Assembly: GCA_017523285.1 (NCBI GenBank)
Contig: JAFWWU010000115.1
Coordinates: 1-37,120 of the forward strand
DNA from: Ruminococcus sp.
GTDB taxonomy: Bacteria; Bacillota; Clostridia; Oscillospirales; Ruminococcaceae
DNA: 37,120 nt
Direction of reading: 5' to 3'
A program made the translations under genes and the position numbers. Under the pieces are notes generated by a model. It had not been told where the DNA came from and ran no database searches. It saw nothing but the letters and a program-made list of their open reading frames with translations. This document shows positions 25,467 to 33,809 of the stretch, one piece after another (the stretch's first letter is position 1; each line of letters starts with the position of its first letter).

Positions 25467-26843
25467 ATGGCAAAGATGTGGGCAGGCAGATTTTCAAAAG
25501 AGGTTGACGAAACAGTAAACGCATTCAATTCCTCAATAGCATTTGACGGAAGAATGTATAAACATGATATACAGGGCAGTATTGCGCATGCAACTATGCT
25601 CGGTGACTGCGGAATTATCACAAAAGAGGACAGCCTCACTATAATTGAAGGACTCAAGGGCATTCTCGCTGACATTGAAAGCGGTACACTTGAATTTGAT
25701 ATGACAGCTGAAGATATTCATATGTTCATCGAGGCAGAGCTTACAAACAGACTCGGCGACGTAGGAAAAAGACTTCACACCTCACGTTCAAGAAATGACC
25801 AGGTTGCAGTTGACATCAGACTTTATCTGCGTGATGAAATCGAAGAAATCTACTCACTTGTCAAAGAACTTGCAGTTGCGATATATAACCTTGCAAAAGA
25901 GCATACAGAAACAGTTATGCCGGGCTATACACATCTTCAGAGAGCACAGCCTATAACATTTGCACATCACCTTTTAGCATATGTACAGATGCTTGTGCGT
26001 GACCTTGACAGATTAAATGATACTGCAAAGAGAATGAACTACTGTCCACTCGGAAGCGGTGCACTTGCAGGTACTACATATAAAATCAACAGAAAACAGA
26101 CAGCAGAGCTTCTCGGCTTTACTGCTCCTATGGCAAACAGCCTTGATGGTGTTTCAGACAGAGATTTCTGTGTAGAGCTTAACTGTGCACTTTCACTTAT
26201 TATGACTCATCTTTCAAGATTTTCCGAGGAAATAATAATGTGGTGCTCATGGGAATTCAAATTCATTGAGCTTGACGACGCTTACGCAACAGGCTCATCA
26301 ATAATGCCGCAGAAGAAAAATCCTGATATCACAGAGCTTATCAGAGGAAAGACAGGAAGAGTAAACGGTGACCTCATCACTCTCCTTACAATGCTCAAGG
26401 GACTTCCGCTTGCATACAACAAGGATATGCAGGAAGATAAGGAAGCTATCTTCGACGCAATCGACAACGTAAAGCTTTGCGTAAAGACATTTACCCCAAT
26501 GCTCACAACAATGAGAGTAAACAAGGAAAATATGAGAAATGCCGCTGCAAAGGGATTTATCAATGCAACTGACTGTGCAGATTATCTCGTTAAAAAGGGA
26601 ATACCATTCAGAGATGCATATAAAATCACAGGAACACTCGTTGCTGAATGTATTTCAAAGGAACTTACACTTGAAACACTTCCGCTTGAAAGCTATCAGA
26701 AAATGACAGACCTTTTCACAGAGGATGTATATGAGGCAATAAGCCTTGAAACATGCGTAAAGGAACGTAAATCAGAGGGCGGCCCTGCTCCTGACGCAGT
26801 AAAAATTCAGCTTGAAATCGCAAAAGAGCAGCTTGGTATATAA
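25467..26843 (+). CDS. argH: Argininosuccinate lyase
   Basis: This 458-residue enzyme splits argininosuccinate into arginine and fumarate. The fumarase/aspartase superfamily signature GSSIMPQKKNPD lies near residue 276. Other family text includes HTSRSRNDQVAVDIRLYLRD and GYTHLQRAQPITFAHHLLAY. AAAGGAGA precedes the ATG. The protein is of normal length with no GNAT fusion; a separate GNAT gene lies just upstream. Confidence 0.97.
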   Translation: MAKMWAGRFSKEVDETVNAFNSSIAFDGRMYKHDIQGSIAHATMLGDCGIITKEDSLTIIEGLKGILADIESGTLEFDMTAEDIHMFIEAELTNRLGDVGKRLHTSRSRNDQVAVDIRLYLRDEIEEIYSLVKELAVAIYNLAKEHTETVMPGYTHLQRAQPITFAHHLLAYVQMLVRDLDRLNDTAKRMNYCPLGSGALAGTTYKINRKQTAELLGFTAPMANSLDGVSDRDFCVELNCALSLIMTHLSRFSEEIIMWCSWEFKFIELDDAYATGSSIMPQKKNPDITELIRGKTGRVNGDLITLLTMLKGLPLAYNKDMQEDKEAIFDAIDNVKLCVKTFTPMLTTMRVNKENMRNAAAKGFINATDCADYLVKKGIPFRDAYKITGTLVAECISKELTLETLPLESYQKMTDLFTEDVYEAISLETCVKERKSEGGPAPDAVKIQLEIAKEQLGI

Positions 26844-26846
26844 AAT

Positions 26847-27086
26847 ATGAAGAAAAACGATTTTGCATTTATCTTTATTGTATCGCTTATTGCAGGAATA
26901 ATATGGATAGCCGTTGAGCTTCTTATGATAAAGCTTCAATTTCCGAGACATTTCTACATTATCTGGAGAATTTCGGTAGTTGTTGTTACCTGCGGTATAA
27001 CGGTATGGCATGGATTTAAGGAAGAGGACGAAAGCGTTAAGGCTCGTCAGGAAAAATATAACAGAAAAAACAGGAGGAAAGATTAA
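26847..27086 (+). CDS. Small two-helix membrane protein (79 aa)
   Basis: I do not recognise this protein. It has two predicted membrane helices (about 7-27 and 37-55) and a very basic, acidic-spaced tail (GFKEEDESVKARQEKYNRKN), placing both ends in the cytoplasm. It begins 3 bp after the argH stop, without a strong ribosome binding site, and its stop overlaps the argC start (TAATG), so it is probably translationally coupled at both ends. The coupling and the clear hydrophobic pattern support a real gene. Confidence 0.75.
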   Translation: MKKNDFAFIFIVSLIAGIIWIAVELLMIKLQFPRHFYIIWRISVVVVTCGITVWHGFKEEDESVKARQEKYNRKNRRKD

Positions 27087-28033
27087 TGTCTGTAAAGGTT
27101 TATATAGATGGTCAGGAAGGTACAACAGGTTTAAAAATCCTTGAACGCTTCGAGGGAAGAAACGATATAGAGCTTATAAGAATAAGCGAAGAAAAACGCA
27201 AGGATTCAAAGGAAAGAGCAAGACTTATAAATATGTCTGATTATACATTCCTCTGTCTGCCTGATGAGGCTTCAAGAGAAGCTGTTTCATTCATTGAAAA
27301 TGAAAATGTAAGAATCATTAACGCTTCAACTGCTCACAGAACAAATCCTGAATGGGCATACGGTTTTCCGGAGCTTTCTGTCGCTCACAGAGATAAGATT
27401 ATAAACTCAAAGAGAGTAGCTGTTCCCGGATGTTATGCAAGCGGATTCAATGCAATAGTTTATCCTCTCGTAGCAAACGGAATTATTCCTGCTGATTTCC
27501 CTGTATTTGCTTATGCAACATCAGGATACAGCGGTGCAGGCAAAAAGGCTATTGCTGTATATGAGGGCGAGGATAAGCCATACGAATATAACTCACCAAG
27601 ACAGTATGCACTTTCACAGGAGCATAAGCACCTCCCTGAAATGCAGGCAATCTCAGGACTTGCTCACAAGCCTATGTTCAATCCTATTATCTGCGATTAT
27701 TTCAGCGGAATGGTTGTTTCAGTACCGATTCAGACAAGAATGCTCTCAAACGGTGTAACAGCAAAGCAGGTTCACGAAATGTATGCAAAGCATTACAGCG
27801 ATGCAAAACTTGTAGAGGTTAAGCCTCTTATGAGCCTTGAAGAGCAGAAGAGCTTCTTCCTTGCTTCAAATACATTAAGCGGACAGAGCAAGCTTGAAAT
27901 TTTCGTATTCGGCAACGACGAGCAGATTTTACTTGCCGCAAGACTTGATAATCTCGGCAAGGGCGCAAGCGGTGCGGCTGTTCAGTGCCTTAATATAATG
28001 ATGGGTATTGACGAAACAACAGGACTTGTTTAA
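27086..28033 (+). CDS. argC: N-acetyl-gamma-glutamyl-phosphate reductase (type 2)
   Basis: This 315-residue NADPH enzyme of arginine synthesis has the shorter, type 2 form. VYIDGQEGTTG near the N-terminus is the dinucleotide loop, and the catalytic Cys116 is in VAVPGCYASGF. HKHLPEM and the PIQTR stretch are also typical. AGGAGG precedes the ATG. It is coupled to the small membrane gene upstream and followed after 11 bp by the internally duplicated membrane protein. Confidence 0.95.
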   Translation: MSVKVYIDGQEGTTGLKILERFEGRNDIELIRISEEKRKDSKERARLINMSDYTFLCLPDEASREAVSFIENENVRIINASTAHRTNPEWAYGFPELSVAHRDKIINSKRVAVPGCYASGFNAIVYPLVANGIIPADFPVFAYATSGYSGAGKKAIAVYEGEDKPYEYNSPRQYALSQEHKHLPEMQAISGLAHKPMFNPIICDYFSGMVVSVPIQTRMLSNGVTAKQVHEMYAKHYSDAKLVEVKPLMSLEEQKSFFLASNTLSGQSKLEIFVFGNDEQILLAARLDNLGKGASGAAVQCLNIMMGIDETTGLV

Positions 28034-28044
28034 TACGGAATACA

Positions 28045-29154
28045 ATGGAAATAAAAAGATTTACACAATACAATAAATTAGGTACAAGACAAATAGTCGG
28101 ACTATTGATAATAATTGCATTAATAGCAATATTTGCTTATGTTATTCTGTGTCAGAATGACAATATTGTGTTTACTGTTTTTTTTACTGTGCCAGTTAAA
28201 GTTGCTGAATTTATTATAGATGATAATGGAATAGAAATCATTTTGGTTTTTTTTATATTTATATTATGGGCTGGATTTCTATTTTTTGTGCTACCTTCTC
28301 TTTTGGTGCTGGGATTAATGTTGTGTTTTTCAAAGTCAAGTAAACAAAAAGCCAACGAAAGAACATTGTTGAATCTTGCAAAAAAACTTGAATGGAAATC
28401 GATACCTCGAGAAATATGCAGTCAATATAATTTTCTTGTGAGATATACAAAATATGCAATTGCCGATGTAAGAGATGTCTCAGAGCTTCAAAAAAACGGC
28501 GAGCAGATAATTTTCCTTAGAAATCGTCTGCTTAAATTCAGCACAAATGAAGAAACAATAATTATTCTAAGTAATAGTAATCTTTGTGTGTTTTTGGAGG
28601 ATAAAAAATTTATAGATAAATTTGCTGAACCAATCTCACCTTCTGAAAAACAACTGTCTATTCAACAAAAGAATAATACAATTATAAAGCACATTACCCC
28701 CTTAAAAAAGCATAGAAAGCTATACAAATCTCAGATTATCGGAATTGTTTTAATACTCACTTCTATAATTATCAACAAATCTATTCTTATGTTTGTTGGT
28801 ATCATTATGTGTTGCATTAAATCTAAAGAATATTATACTACCCAAAAAGAACTGTTTAATCTTACAAAAGAACTTAAATGGAATGTTGTTACTACTGAAA
28901 TACGAAGTGAATATGCTGTTCCTGTCAGATATATAAGATATACAGTCGCTGATGTAAATGATGTATCAGAGTTTCAAATAAATGGTAAACGAATAATTCT
29001 GCTTGGAAACTCTCTATACAGATTTAATATAGAATCAGAAAAAATAATTATTTTTTCTGACTCAAAGCAGTTTGTTTTTTCTGAATACTATGGGGGTATT
29101 AATTCGGATTTATCCCTCGAAAATTCAACAATATCACAGATTGGAGAAAATTAA
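28045..29154 (+). CDS. Membrane protein with internal duplication, unknown function
   Basis: This 369-residue protein is not recognised. Membrane helices lie at about 17-36, 63-95 (one or two) and 230-258. Two copies of a soluble module of about 83 residues follow the second and last membrane regions: residues about 104-186 (NLAKKLEW, VRYTKYAIADVRDVSEL, NGEQIIFL) and 267-349 (NLTKELKW, VRYIRYTVADVNDVSEF, NGKRIILL). Base use is more AT-rich than in argC and argJ on either side. It fits tightly between them: 11 bp after argC, and 1 bp before argJ, so it is part of the operon. The ribosome binding site (TACGGAA) is weak. Confidence 0.8.
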   Translation: MEIKRFTQYNKLGTRQIVGLLIIIALIAIFAYVILCQNDNIVFTVFFTVPVKVAEFIIDDNGIEIILVFFIFILWAGFLFFVLPSLLVLGLMLCFSKSSKQKANERTLLNLAKKLEWKSIPREICSQYNFLVRYTKYAIADVRDVSELQKNGEQIIFLRNRLLKFSTNEETIIILSNSNLCVFLEDKKFIDKFAEPISPSEKQLSIQQKNNTIIKHITPLKKHRKLYKSQIIGIVLILTSIIINKSILMFVGIIMCCIKSKEYYTTQKELFNLTKELKWNVVTTEIRSEYAVPVRYIRYTVADVNDVSEFQINGKRIILLGNSLYRFNIESEKIIIFSDSKQFVFSEYYGGINSDLSLENSTISQIGEN

Positions 29155-29155
29155 A

Positions 29156-30409
29156 ATGGAACTTAAAAAAGTTGAAAACATAAAATTTGTTGACGGCGGT
29201 GTATGTGCCGCAAAAGGCTTTAAAGCAAACGGAATACAGTGCGGACTTGCTCATGCAGGCGCACACGTTACAAAGAAAAAAAACGACCTCGCTGTAATCC
29301 TTGCAGATAAGGAATGTACAGCGGCGGCTGTATATACAACAAATAAGGTTAAGGGCGCTCCTATCCTTGTAACTAAGGAGCATCTCAAAAACGGCAAAGC
29401 AAGAGCCGTAATTGTAAACTCAGTAAACGCAAACACCTGCAACGCTGACGGAGTTGAAAAAGCTTCAAAGATGTGTTCTCTCGTATCAGCAGAGCTTGGA
29501 ATCGACGAAAATGATGTAATCGTAGCTTCAACAGGTGTTATCGGACAGGTGCTTCCGATTGAGCCTATCGAAAAAGGTATGAAATCACTTTGCGAGGGGC
29601 TTTCATACGAGGGAAACAAAGCTGCTTTAGAAGCAATTATGACAACAGATACACAGCCTAAGGAGGTTGCCGTACAGTTTGAAATCGGCGGCAAAACCTG
29701 CACAATGGGCGGTATGCTCAAGGGTAGCGGTATGATTCATCCGAATATGGCAACAACTCTCACATTCATCACAACAGACGCTGATATTTCAGCTGAGCTT
29801 TTACAGAGAGCTCTCAGCGACGTTGTAAAAATCACTCTCAATCGTGTAAGCGTTGACGGAGATACATCAACAAACGATATGGTTTGCGTAATGGCTTCTG
29901 GAATGGCTGAAAACGCTCCGCTTACAAAAGAAGACAACGATTACGAAGTATTCAGAAACTCTCTTTATGCTGTAATGATGAATTTAGGACGTATGATGGC
30001 TCGTGACGGAGAAGGCGCAACAAAGCTTATCGAATGCTGCTGCAGCGGTGCAGACAGTGAAAAGACAGCAGAAATCGTTGCAAAATCAGTTATAACATCA
30101 AGTCTTTTCAAGGCTGCAATGTTCGGTGAGGACGCAAACTGGGGACGTATCCTTTGTGCAATAGGTTATGCACAGGCTGAATTTGATATAAGCAAGGTTG
30201 ATGTATCAATCGGCTCATCAAAGGGAACTATTGACGTATGCAAGAATGGTGCAGGCGTTGACTTCTCAGAAGAAACAGCAAAAACAATTCTTATGGAAGA
30301 AGAAATTCAGATTTACATCAATCTCAATGCAGGAAACTCTACAGCAGTAGCATGGGGCTGTGACCTTACATACGATTACGTTAAAATCAACGGAGATTAC
30401 AGAAGCTAA
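29156..30409 (+). CDS. argJ: Glutamate N-acetyltransferase / ornithine acetyltransferase
   Basis: This 417-residue enzyme moves the acetyl group from N-acetylornithine to glutamate, closing the acetyl cycle. The self-cleavage region KGSGMIHPNMATTLTF is present: cleavage is expected between Ala199 and the nucleophile Thr200, giving alpha and beta chains. The end NAGNSTAVAWGCDLTYDYVK is typical. The ATG at 29156 is used because TTGGAG lies about 10 bp upstream and the family starts here; longer in-frame starts lie inside the upstream gene. Whether it is mono- or bifunctional is not decided by sequence. Its last 26 codons are duplicated at 30999-31079. Confidence 0.96.
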   Translation: MELKKVENIKFVDGGVCAAKGFKANGIQCGLAHAGAHVTKKKNDLAVILADKECTAAAVYTTNKVKGAPILVTKEHLKNGKARAVIVNSVNANTCNADGVEKASKMCSLVSAELGIDENDVIVASTGVIGQVLPIEPIEKGMKSLCEGLSYEGNKAALEAIMTTDTQPKEVAVQFEIGGKTCTMGGMLKGSGMIHPNMATTLTFITTDADISAELLQRALSDVVKITLNRVSVDGDTSTNDMVCVMASGMAENAPLTKEDNDYEVFRNSLYAVMMNLGRMMARDGEGATKLIECCCSGADSEKTAEIVAKSVITSSLFKAAMFGEDANWGRILCAIGYAQAEFDISKVDVSIGSSKGTIDVCKNGAGVDFSEETAKTILMEEEIQIYINLNAGNSTAVAWGCDLTYDYVKINGDYRS

Positions 30410-30433
30410 AAGCTTTAATACGGAGGGCTGAAA

Positions 30434-30997
30434 ATGACTGACAACAATATTTTTGCAAAAGAATTAAATAAAAACGAAGAAATACTATGGCAAGGTTCAA
30501 AGAAAAATAAGATTTTTTCAGGATTGACAGGATTATGGCCTAGAAATGCACGCATATTAACACTCGGAGTAATACTGTATTCTGTTCTGCTTTTATTCAT
30601 TGTTTTACCTGTAATTCTGATTTTTCAATTGCTGACTTTTTCAAACTTTTTCAATATCTTGCTTATTTCAATATTACTTTTACTTACTGTTCCTGTTCTA
30701 TCTATAATTATTATCAAATGTATTATATTTTCAAGAAGTAAAGAAGAATACGCACTTACAAATGAAAGAATAATCATAAAAAAGAATAACAACATAATTT
30801 CAGCTGAACTCAGTGATATAAAACCAAGTTTTATTGAAATCTTTACTGAAAAAAATAATACGGGTTCTGTTACTTTCTTAGTTGATTATTATATGAAAAA
30901 TTCAATAAAGAAAAAAAGAAGTTTCAGCGAAGCTCTCGGCTTTTATGGAATTGATAACCCAAGTGAAGTTACAAAACAACTTAAATATTTAGTATAA
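30434..30997 (+). CDS. Two-helix membrane protein with bacterial PH-like domain, paralog 1
   Basis: 187 residues. A short cytosolic start (FAKELNKNEEILWQGSKKNK) holds the EEILWQG motif typical of bPH (DUF304-type) proteins. Membrane helices follow at about 41-68 and 72-100. The C-terminal domain (105-187) reads EEYALTNERIIIKKNN, ISAELSDIKPSFIEIF and GFYGIDNPSEVTKQL, the beta-strand and final helix pattern of bacterial PH domains. Such domains usually mediate protein contacts at the membrane. It starts 24 bp after argJ with CGGAGGG. It is nearly identical to the next gene except in the membrane helices. Function unknown. Confidence 0.82.
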   Translation: MTDNNIFAKELNKNEEILWQGSKKNKIFSGLTGLWPRNARILTLGVILYSVLLLFIVLPVILIFQLLTFSNFFNILLISILLLLTVPVLSIIIIKCIIFSRSKEEYALTNERIIIKKNNNIISAELSDIKPSFIEIFTEKNNTGSVTFLVDYYMKNSIKKKRSFSEALGFYGIDNPSEVTKQLKYLV

Positions 30998-30998
30998 T

Positions 30999-31079
30999 AC
31001 AGAAAATTCAACAGCAGTAGCATGGGGCTGTGACCTTACATATGATTATGTTAAAATTAACGGAGATTACAGAAGCTAA
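30999..31079 (+). pseudogene. argJ 3'-end remnant (duplicated tail)
   Basis: This 81-bp stretch repeats the last 26 codons and stop of argJ (30329-30409) in frame, beginning TENSTAVAWGCDLTY. After the first two codons every difference is silent: mostly C-to-T changes at third positions (TAC to TAT, ATC to ATT, AAC to AAT). It has no start codon of its own and is not expressed as a protein as far as can be seen. It marks the left edge of the tandem duplication. Confidence 0.9.
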
Positions 31080-31103
31080 AATCTTTAATACGGAGGGCTG
31101 AAA

Positions 31104-31661
31104 ATGACTGACAACAATATTTTTGCAAAAGAATTAAATGAAAACGAAGAAATACTATGGCAAGGTTCAAAGAAAAATAAGATTTTTTCAGGAATATTAG
31201 GATTGTGGTCTAAAAGTATGCGTAAATTAGTTTTAATACTGATAATTGCAGCGTTTATAGCTCCTTTATTGAGTGCATTACTTATAGCAAGCATTTTTAA
31301 TAGTTTTGCAGTGTTTATTTATTTGTTTGCGTCTTTATCACTTATAGGTTTTTTACCTATTATTATTTTCACGGCTGTTATTATTCTTATAAGGATATTG
31401 CCCAAAGAAGAATACGCACTTACAAATGAAAGAATAATCATAAAAAGGAATAATAACATAATTTCAGCTGAACTCAGTGATATAAAACCAAGTTTTATTG
31501 AAGTTTTTACTGAAAATAATAATACGGGTTCTGTTACTTTCTTAGTTGATTATTATATGAAAAATTCAATAAAGAAAAAAAGATATGTTGGTGAAACTCT
31601 CGGCTTTTATGGAATTGATAACCCAAGTGAAGTTACAAAACAACTTAAATATTTAATATAA
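31104..31661 (+). CDS. Two-helix membrane protein with bacterial PH-like domain, paralog 2
   Basis: 185 residues. The first 30 residues match paralog 1 except for one Lys-to-Glu change, and the last 84 are also nearly the same. The membrane core (31-101, helices at about 41-65 and 68-96) is different in almost every residue. The PH-like part reads KEEYALTNERIIIKRNN and GFYGIDNPSEVTKQL. The ribosome binding site CGGAGGG is copied with the duplication. It ends 14 bp before the next paralog. The pattern suggests duplication followed by replacement or strong divergence of the core. Confidence 0.82.
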   Translation: MTDNNIFAKELNENEEILWQGSKKNKIFSGILGLWSKSMRKLVLILIIAAFIAPLLSALLIASIFNSFAVFIYLFASLSLIGFLPIIIFTAVIILIRILPKEEYALTNERIIIKRNNNIISAELSDIKPSFIEVFTENNNTGSVTFLVDYYMKNSIKKKRYVGETLGFYGIDNPSEVTKQLKYLI

Positions 31662-31675
31662 GCAGGAAGAAAAAT

Positions 31676-32350
31676 ATGTTTAATAGAAATGATGAAGAAT
31701 ATATCCGCACAGAAGAAGAATATACAGATGTTTCTGAAACTGATTACTCTGATTTATCAGATAATTCAGATACGCTTTATAAAAACTCTTATTATTCTGA
31801 AGCAGACAGCGAGAGCATTTTCAGAGAAACTCTCGAAGCCAATGAAACCCTTCTCTGGTCTGCCAAAAAAAGCAAGGTGCGCACCAAAACAGAAAAAGAG
31901 TCGGTGCACTCACGTCTTATGATGAGTATTGTCTGGACAGCTTTATCCGCATTTGTATTTTTGATATCTCTGCTTGAGGTAGAAGGTACTATGAATAATG
32001 GTATTGGTATTGTCGTAGGCGGTCTGTTTACGCTTATAGGTATATGGCTTCTTGCTACTTCAATTCCTAAAAAGAATATATACTATGCTATAACCGACCA
32101 ACGAGTAATAGTATATAGCAAAAATAAAAAACAGCCGTTTAAATCATATGCTCTTTGTGATATATCAACCCCACATATTGTAAGAGATAAAAACGGCAGC
32201 GGCAGCGGAATTATAGAATTTCAGCTTTCACACAATATAGAGAAAGACGGCAGAATTATAGCAACAACACATAATGATATTGTTCTTTATGGTATAGATA
32301 ATGTCGATAACGTATACGATATTTTAAATTCAAACCTTTCTATAATATAA
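31676..32350 (+). CDS. Two-helix membrane protein with bacterial PH-like domain, paralog 3
   Basis: 224 residues. The N-terminal 50 residues are acidic, rich in Tyr and Ser and probably disordered, starting MFNRNDEEYIRTEEEYTDVS. The family motif ETLEANETLLWSAKKSK follows, then membrane helices at about 82-100 and 106-129. The PH-like domain (about 133-224) has PKKNIYYAITDQRVIVYSK, SYALCDIS and ends LYGIDNVDNVYDILN. AGGAAG precedes the ATG. It is closest to the paralog at 33056, with which it shares the opening EEYIRTE and the PPKN-YYAIT block. Confidence 0.8.
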   Translation: MFNRNDEEYIRTEEEYTDVSETDYSDLSDNSDTLYKNSYYSEADSESIFRETLEANETLLWSAKKSKVRTKTEKESVHSRLMMSIVWTALSAFVFLISLLEVEGTMNNGIGIVVGGLFTLIGIWLLATSIPKKNIYYAITDQRVIVYSKNKKQPFKSYALCDISTPHIVRDKNGSGSGIIEFQLSHNIEKDGRIIATTHNDIVLYGIDNVDNVYDILNSNLSII

Positions 32351-32386
32351 ATCTGACATTCAGTCAGTAAAAAACAGGAAAAAATT

Positions 32387-33028
32387 ATGTTGAACAGAAA
32401 AAATGAAGAAGATATTTCAGTATTATCTGAAAATTCTGATGTAACAGATTATGCAAAAAAATATCAGTCAGAAGATATTTACAGTATATTTGCAGATACA
32501 CTTGAACCAAAAGAAGAAATACTTTGGTCAATGAAAAAATCCAAGAAACTCAGTAATACCGAAAAAGAAAATTTGCACAAGAGTTTATTCATGGGAATAA
32601 TATCTTTGGCTGCATCTGTTTTTATATTTATGGTATCATACCTTCCTGCTAAAAGCATGGATATAGAAATAATATTTATCGACTTAATATTCATGATTAT
32701 CGGATTATGGATATTAAAAACCGGAATTCCAAAAACAAATATATGGTATGCAATAACCAACAAAAAAGTTATCATCTTCCAAAAAGGAAAAAATGAGAAA
32801 TTTTCCTCTTATAACTTTGCGAACATTGTTGATATTCATTTGAACAAAGACAAAAACAGAAAGTATAATTTAAGCTTCAGTATTACTAAAACGAGCGCGC
32901 CAAATCAAGTTGTCATTACTATAGGCAATAATATTACCACGATTTATGGTATCAGTATTGAAGAATATGAATATGTATACAATCTGTTGAAGGATAACGC
33001 AGAAAAAAGCAGTAATCATATAAAATGA
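32387..33028 (+). CDS. Two-helix membrane protein with bacterial PH-like domain, paralog 4
   Basis: 213 residues. The acidic N-terminal part is shorter (MLNRKNEEDISVLSENSDV). The family motif DTLEPKEEILWSMKKSKK comes before membrane helices at about 67-85 and 91-112. The PH-like domain reads PKTNIWYAITNKKVIIFQK, SYNFANIVDIHL and IYGISIEEYEYVYNLLK. Compared with the others, the ID-N turn before the last helix is altered (GISIEEY). Only a weak AGGAAA site precedes the ATG. The gene is very AT-rich. Confidence 0.78.
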   Translation: MLNRKNEEDISVLSENSDVTDYAKKYQSEDIYSIFADTLEPKEEILWSMKKSKKLSNTEKENLHKSLFMGIISLAASVFIFMVSYLPAKSMDIEIIFIDLIFMIIGLWILKTGIPKTNIWYAITNKKVIIFQKGKNEKFSSYNFANIVDIHLNKDKNRKYNLSFSITKTSAPNQVVITIGNNITTIYGISIEEYEYVYNLLKDNAEKSSNHIK

Positions 33029-33055
33029 TTAATATGAATACAGGAATAATGAATT

Positions 33056-33751
33056 ATGTTTAATAGAGAACATGAAGAATATATCCGCACTGAAAAAGAG
33101 TTTGTAAACGACTCTGAAGAAGATATTTCAGTGCAGGCAAGCAATGAAGAAATAATAAAACCTGACGCATCACAGAGTAATCTTATACTTTGCAACTTGG
33201 ACATCTATGGCGTATTTTCAAGTGAGCTTGAAAATGATGAAGAATTGCTCTGGTCGGGTAAAAGAAATGAGCGACGCTGCAAAGCTGAAATAAATGAAAT
33301 CCTAACCAGATTGGTTATTGGTTTTATATGGACATCATTTTCTTTATTTACTTTTATATTATCATTCGTACATTCCGAAACAAATAAACGCTACTGGTTT
33401 CCAAGAATTATAGGTTTTGTTTTTACTGTTATTGGAATACTGATATTTGCATACGCATTACCTCCAAAAAACGAATACTACGCTATAACAACCAAAAGAA
33501 TAATAGTATATAATAAAAAAAAGAAAAAACCGTATGAATCCTATAAATTATCAGAATTATCAGAGCCGCTGCTCATACTGAATAAAAGCGGAGATGGCGT
33601 CGGCATTATAAAGGTAAGTCAAAAAACACCAGTAAAATACAGGGATGAAGAAATATCAATGACACGCTATGAAAGATTCTTTTACAGCATAGATAATGCC
33701 GCAGCTGTTTATGATATTCTGAATAATCAGCTTTCTGAATTTGAAATGTAG
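33056..33751 (+). CDS. Two-helix membrane protein with bacterial PH-like domain, paralog 5
   Basis: 231 residues. It opens MFNREHEEYIRTEKEFVNDS, like paralog 3, followed by an acidic spacer. The motif SSELENDEELLWSGKRNER precedes membrane helices at about 84-104 and 114-135. The PH-like domain reads PPKNEYYAITTKRIIVYNKK, SYKLSELSEPL and FYSIDNAAAVYDILNNQLS. A weak CAGGAAT site lies upstream of the ATG, 27 bp after paralog 4. Confidence 0.8.
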   Translation: MFNREHEEYIRTEKEFVNDSEEDISVQASNEEIIKPDASQSNLILCNLDIYGVFSSELENDEELLWSGKRNERRCKAEINEILTRLVIGFIWTSFSLFTFILSFVHSETNKRYWFPRIIGFVFTVIGILIFAYALPPKNEYYAITTKRIIVYNKKKKKPYESYKLSELSEPLLILNKSGDGVGIIKVSQKTPVKYRDEEISMTRYERFFYSIDNAAAVYDILNNQLSEFEM

Positions 33752-33809
33752 AAACGATGACTATTATATAATTTTTCAATTATAACTCTTTGAAAAAGGA
33801 GCTAAATCA

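Larger units (their letters stand above)
30329..31661 (+). repeat. 670-bp tandem duplication (argJ tail plus membrane protein gene)
   Basis: Unit 1 (30329-30998) and unit 2 (30999-31661) each hold the last 26 codons of argJ, the spacer with CGGAGGGCTG, and a whole PH-like membrane protein gene. Start codons are exactly 670 bp apart (30434 and 31104). The first 195 bp and the last 260 bp of the units are almost identical, while about 30524-30739 and 31194-31403 have diverged completely and differ by 6 bp in length. Confidence 0.9.

Noticed and set aside
25467..26843. argH fused to a GNAT domain
   Set aside because: ArgH has normal length and ends KEQLGI; the GNAT domain is a separate upstream gene with its own start and stop.
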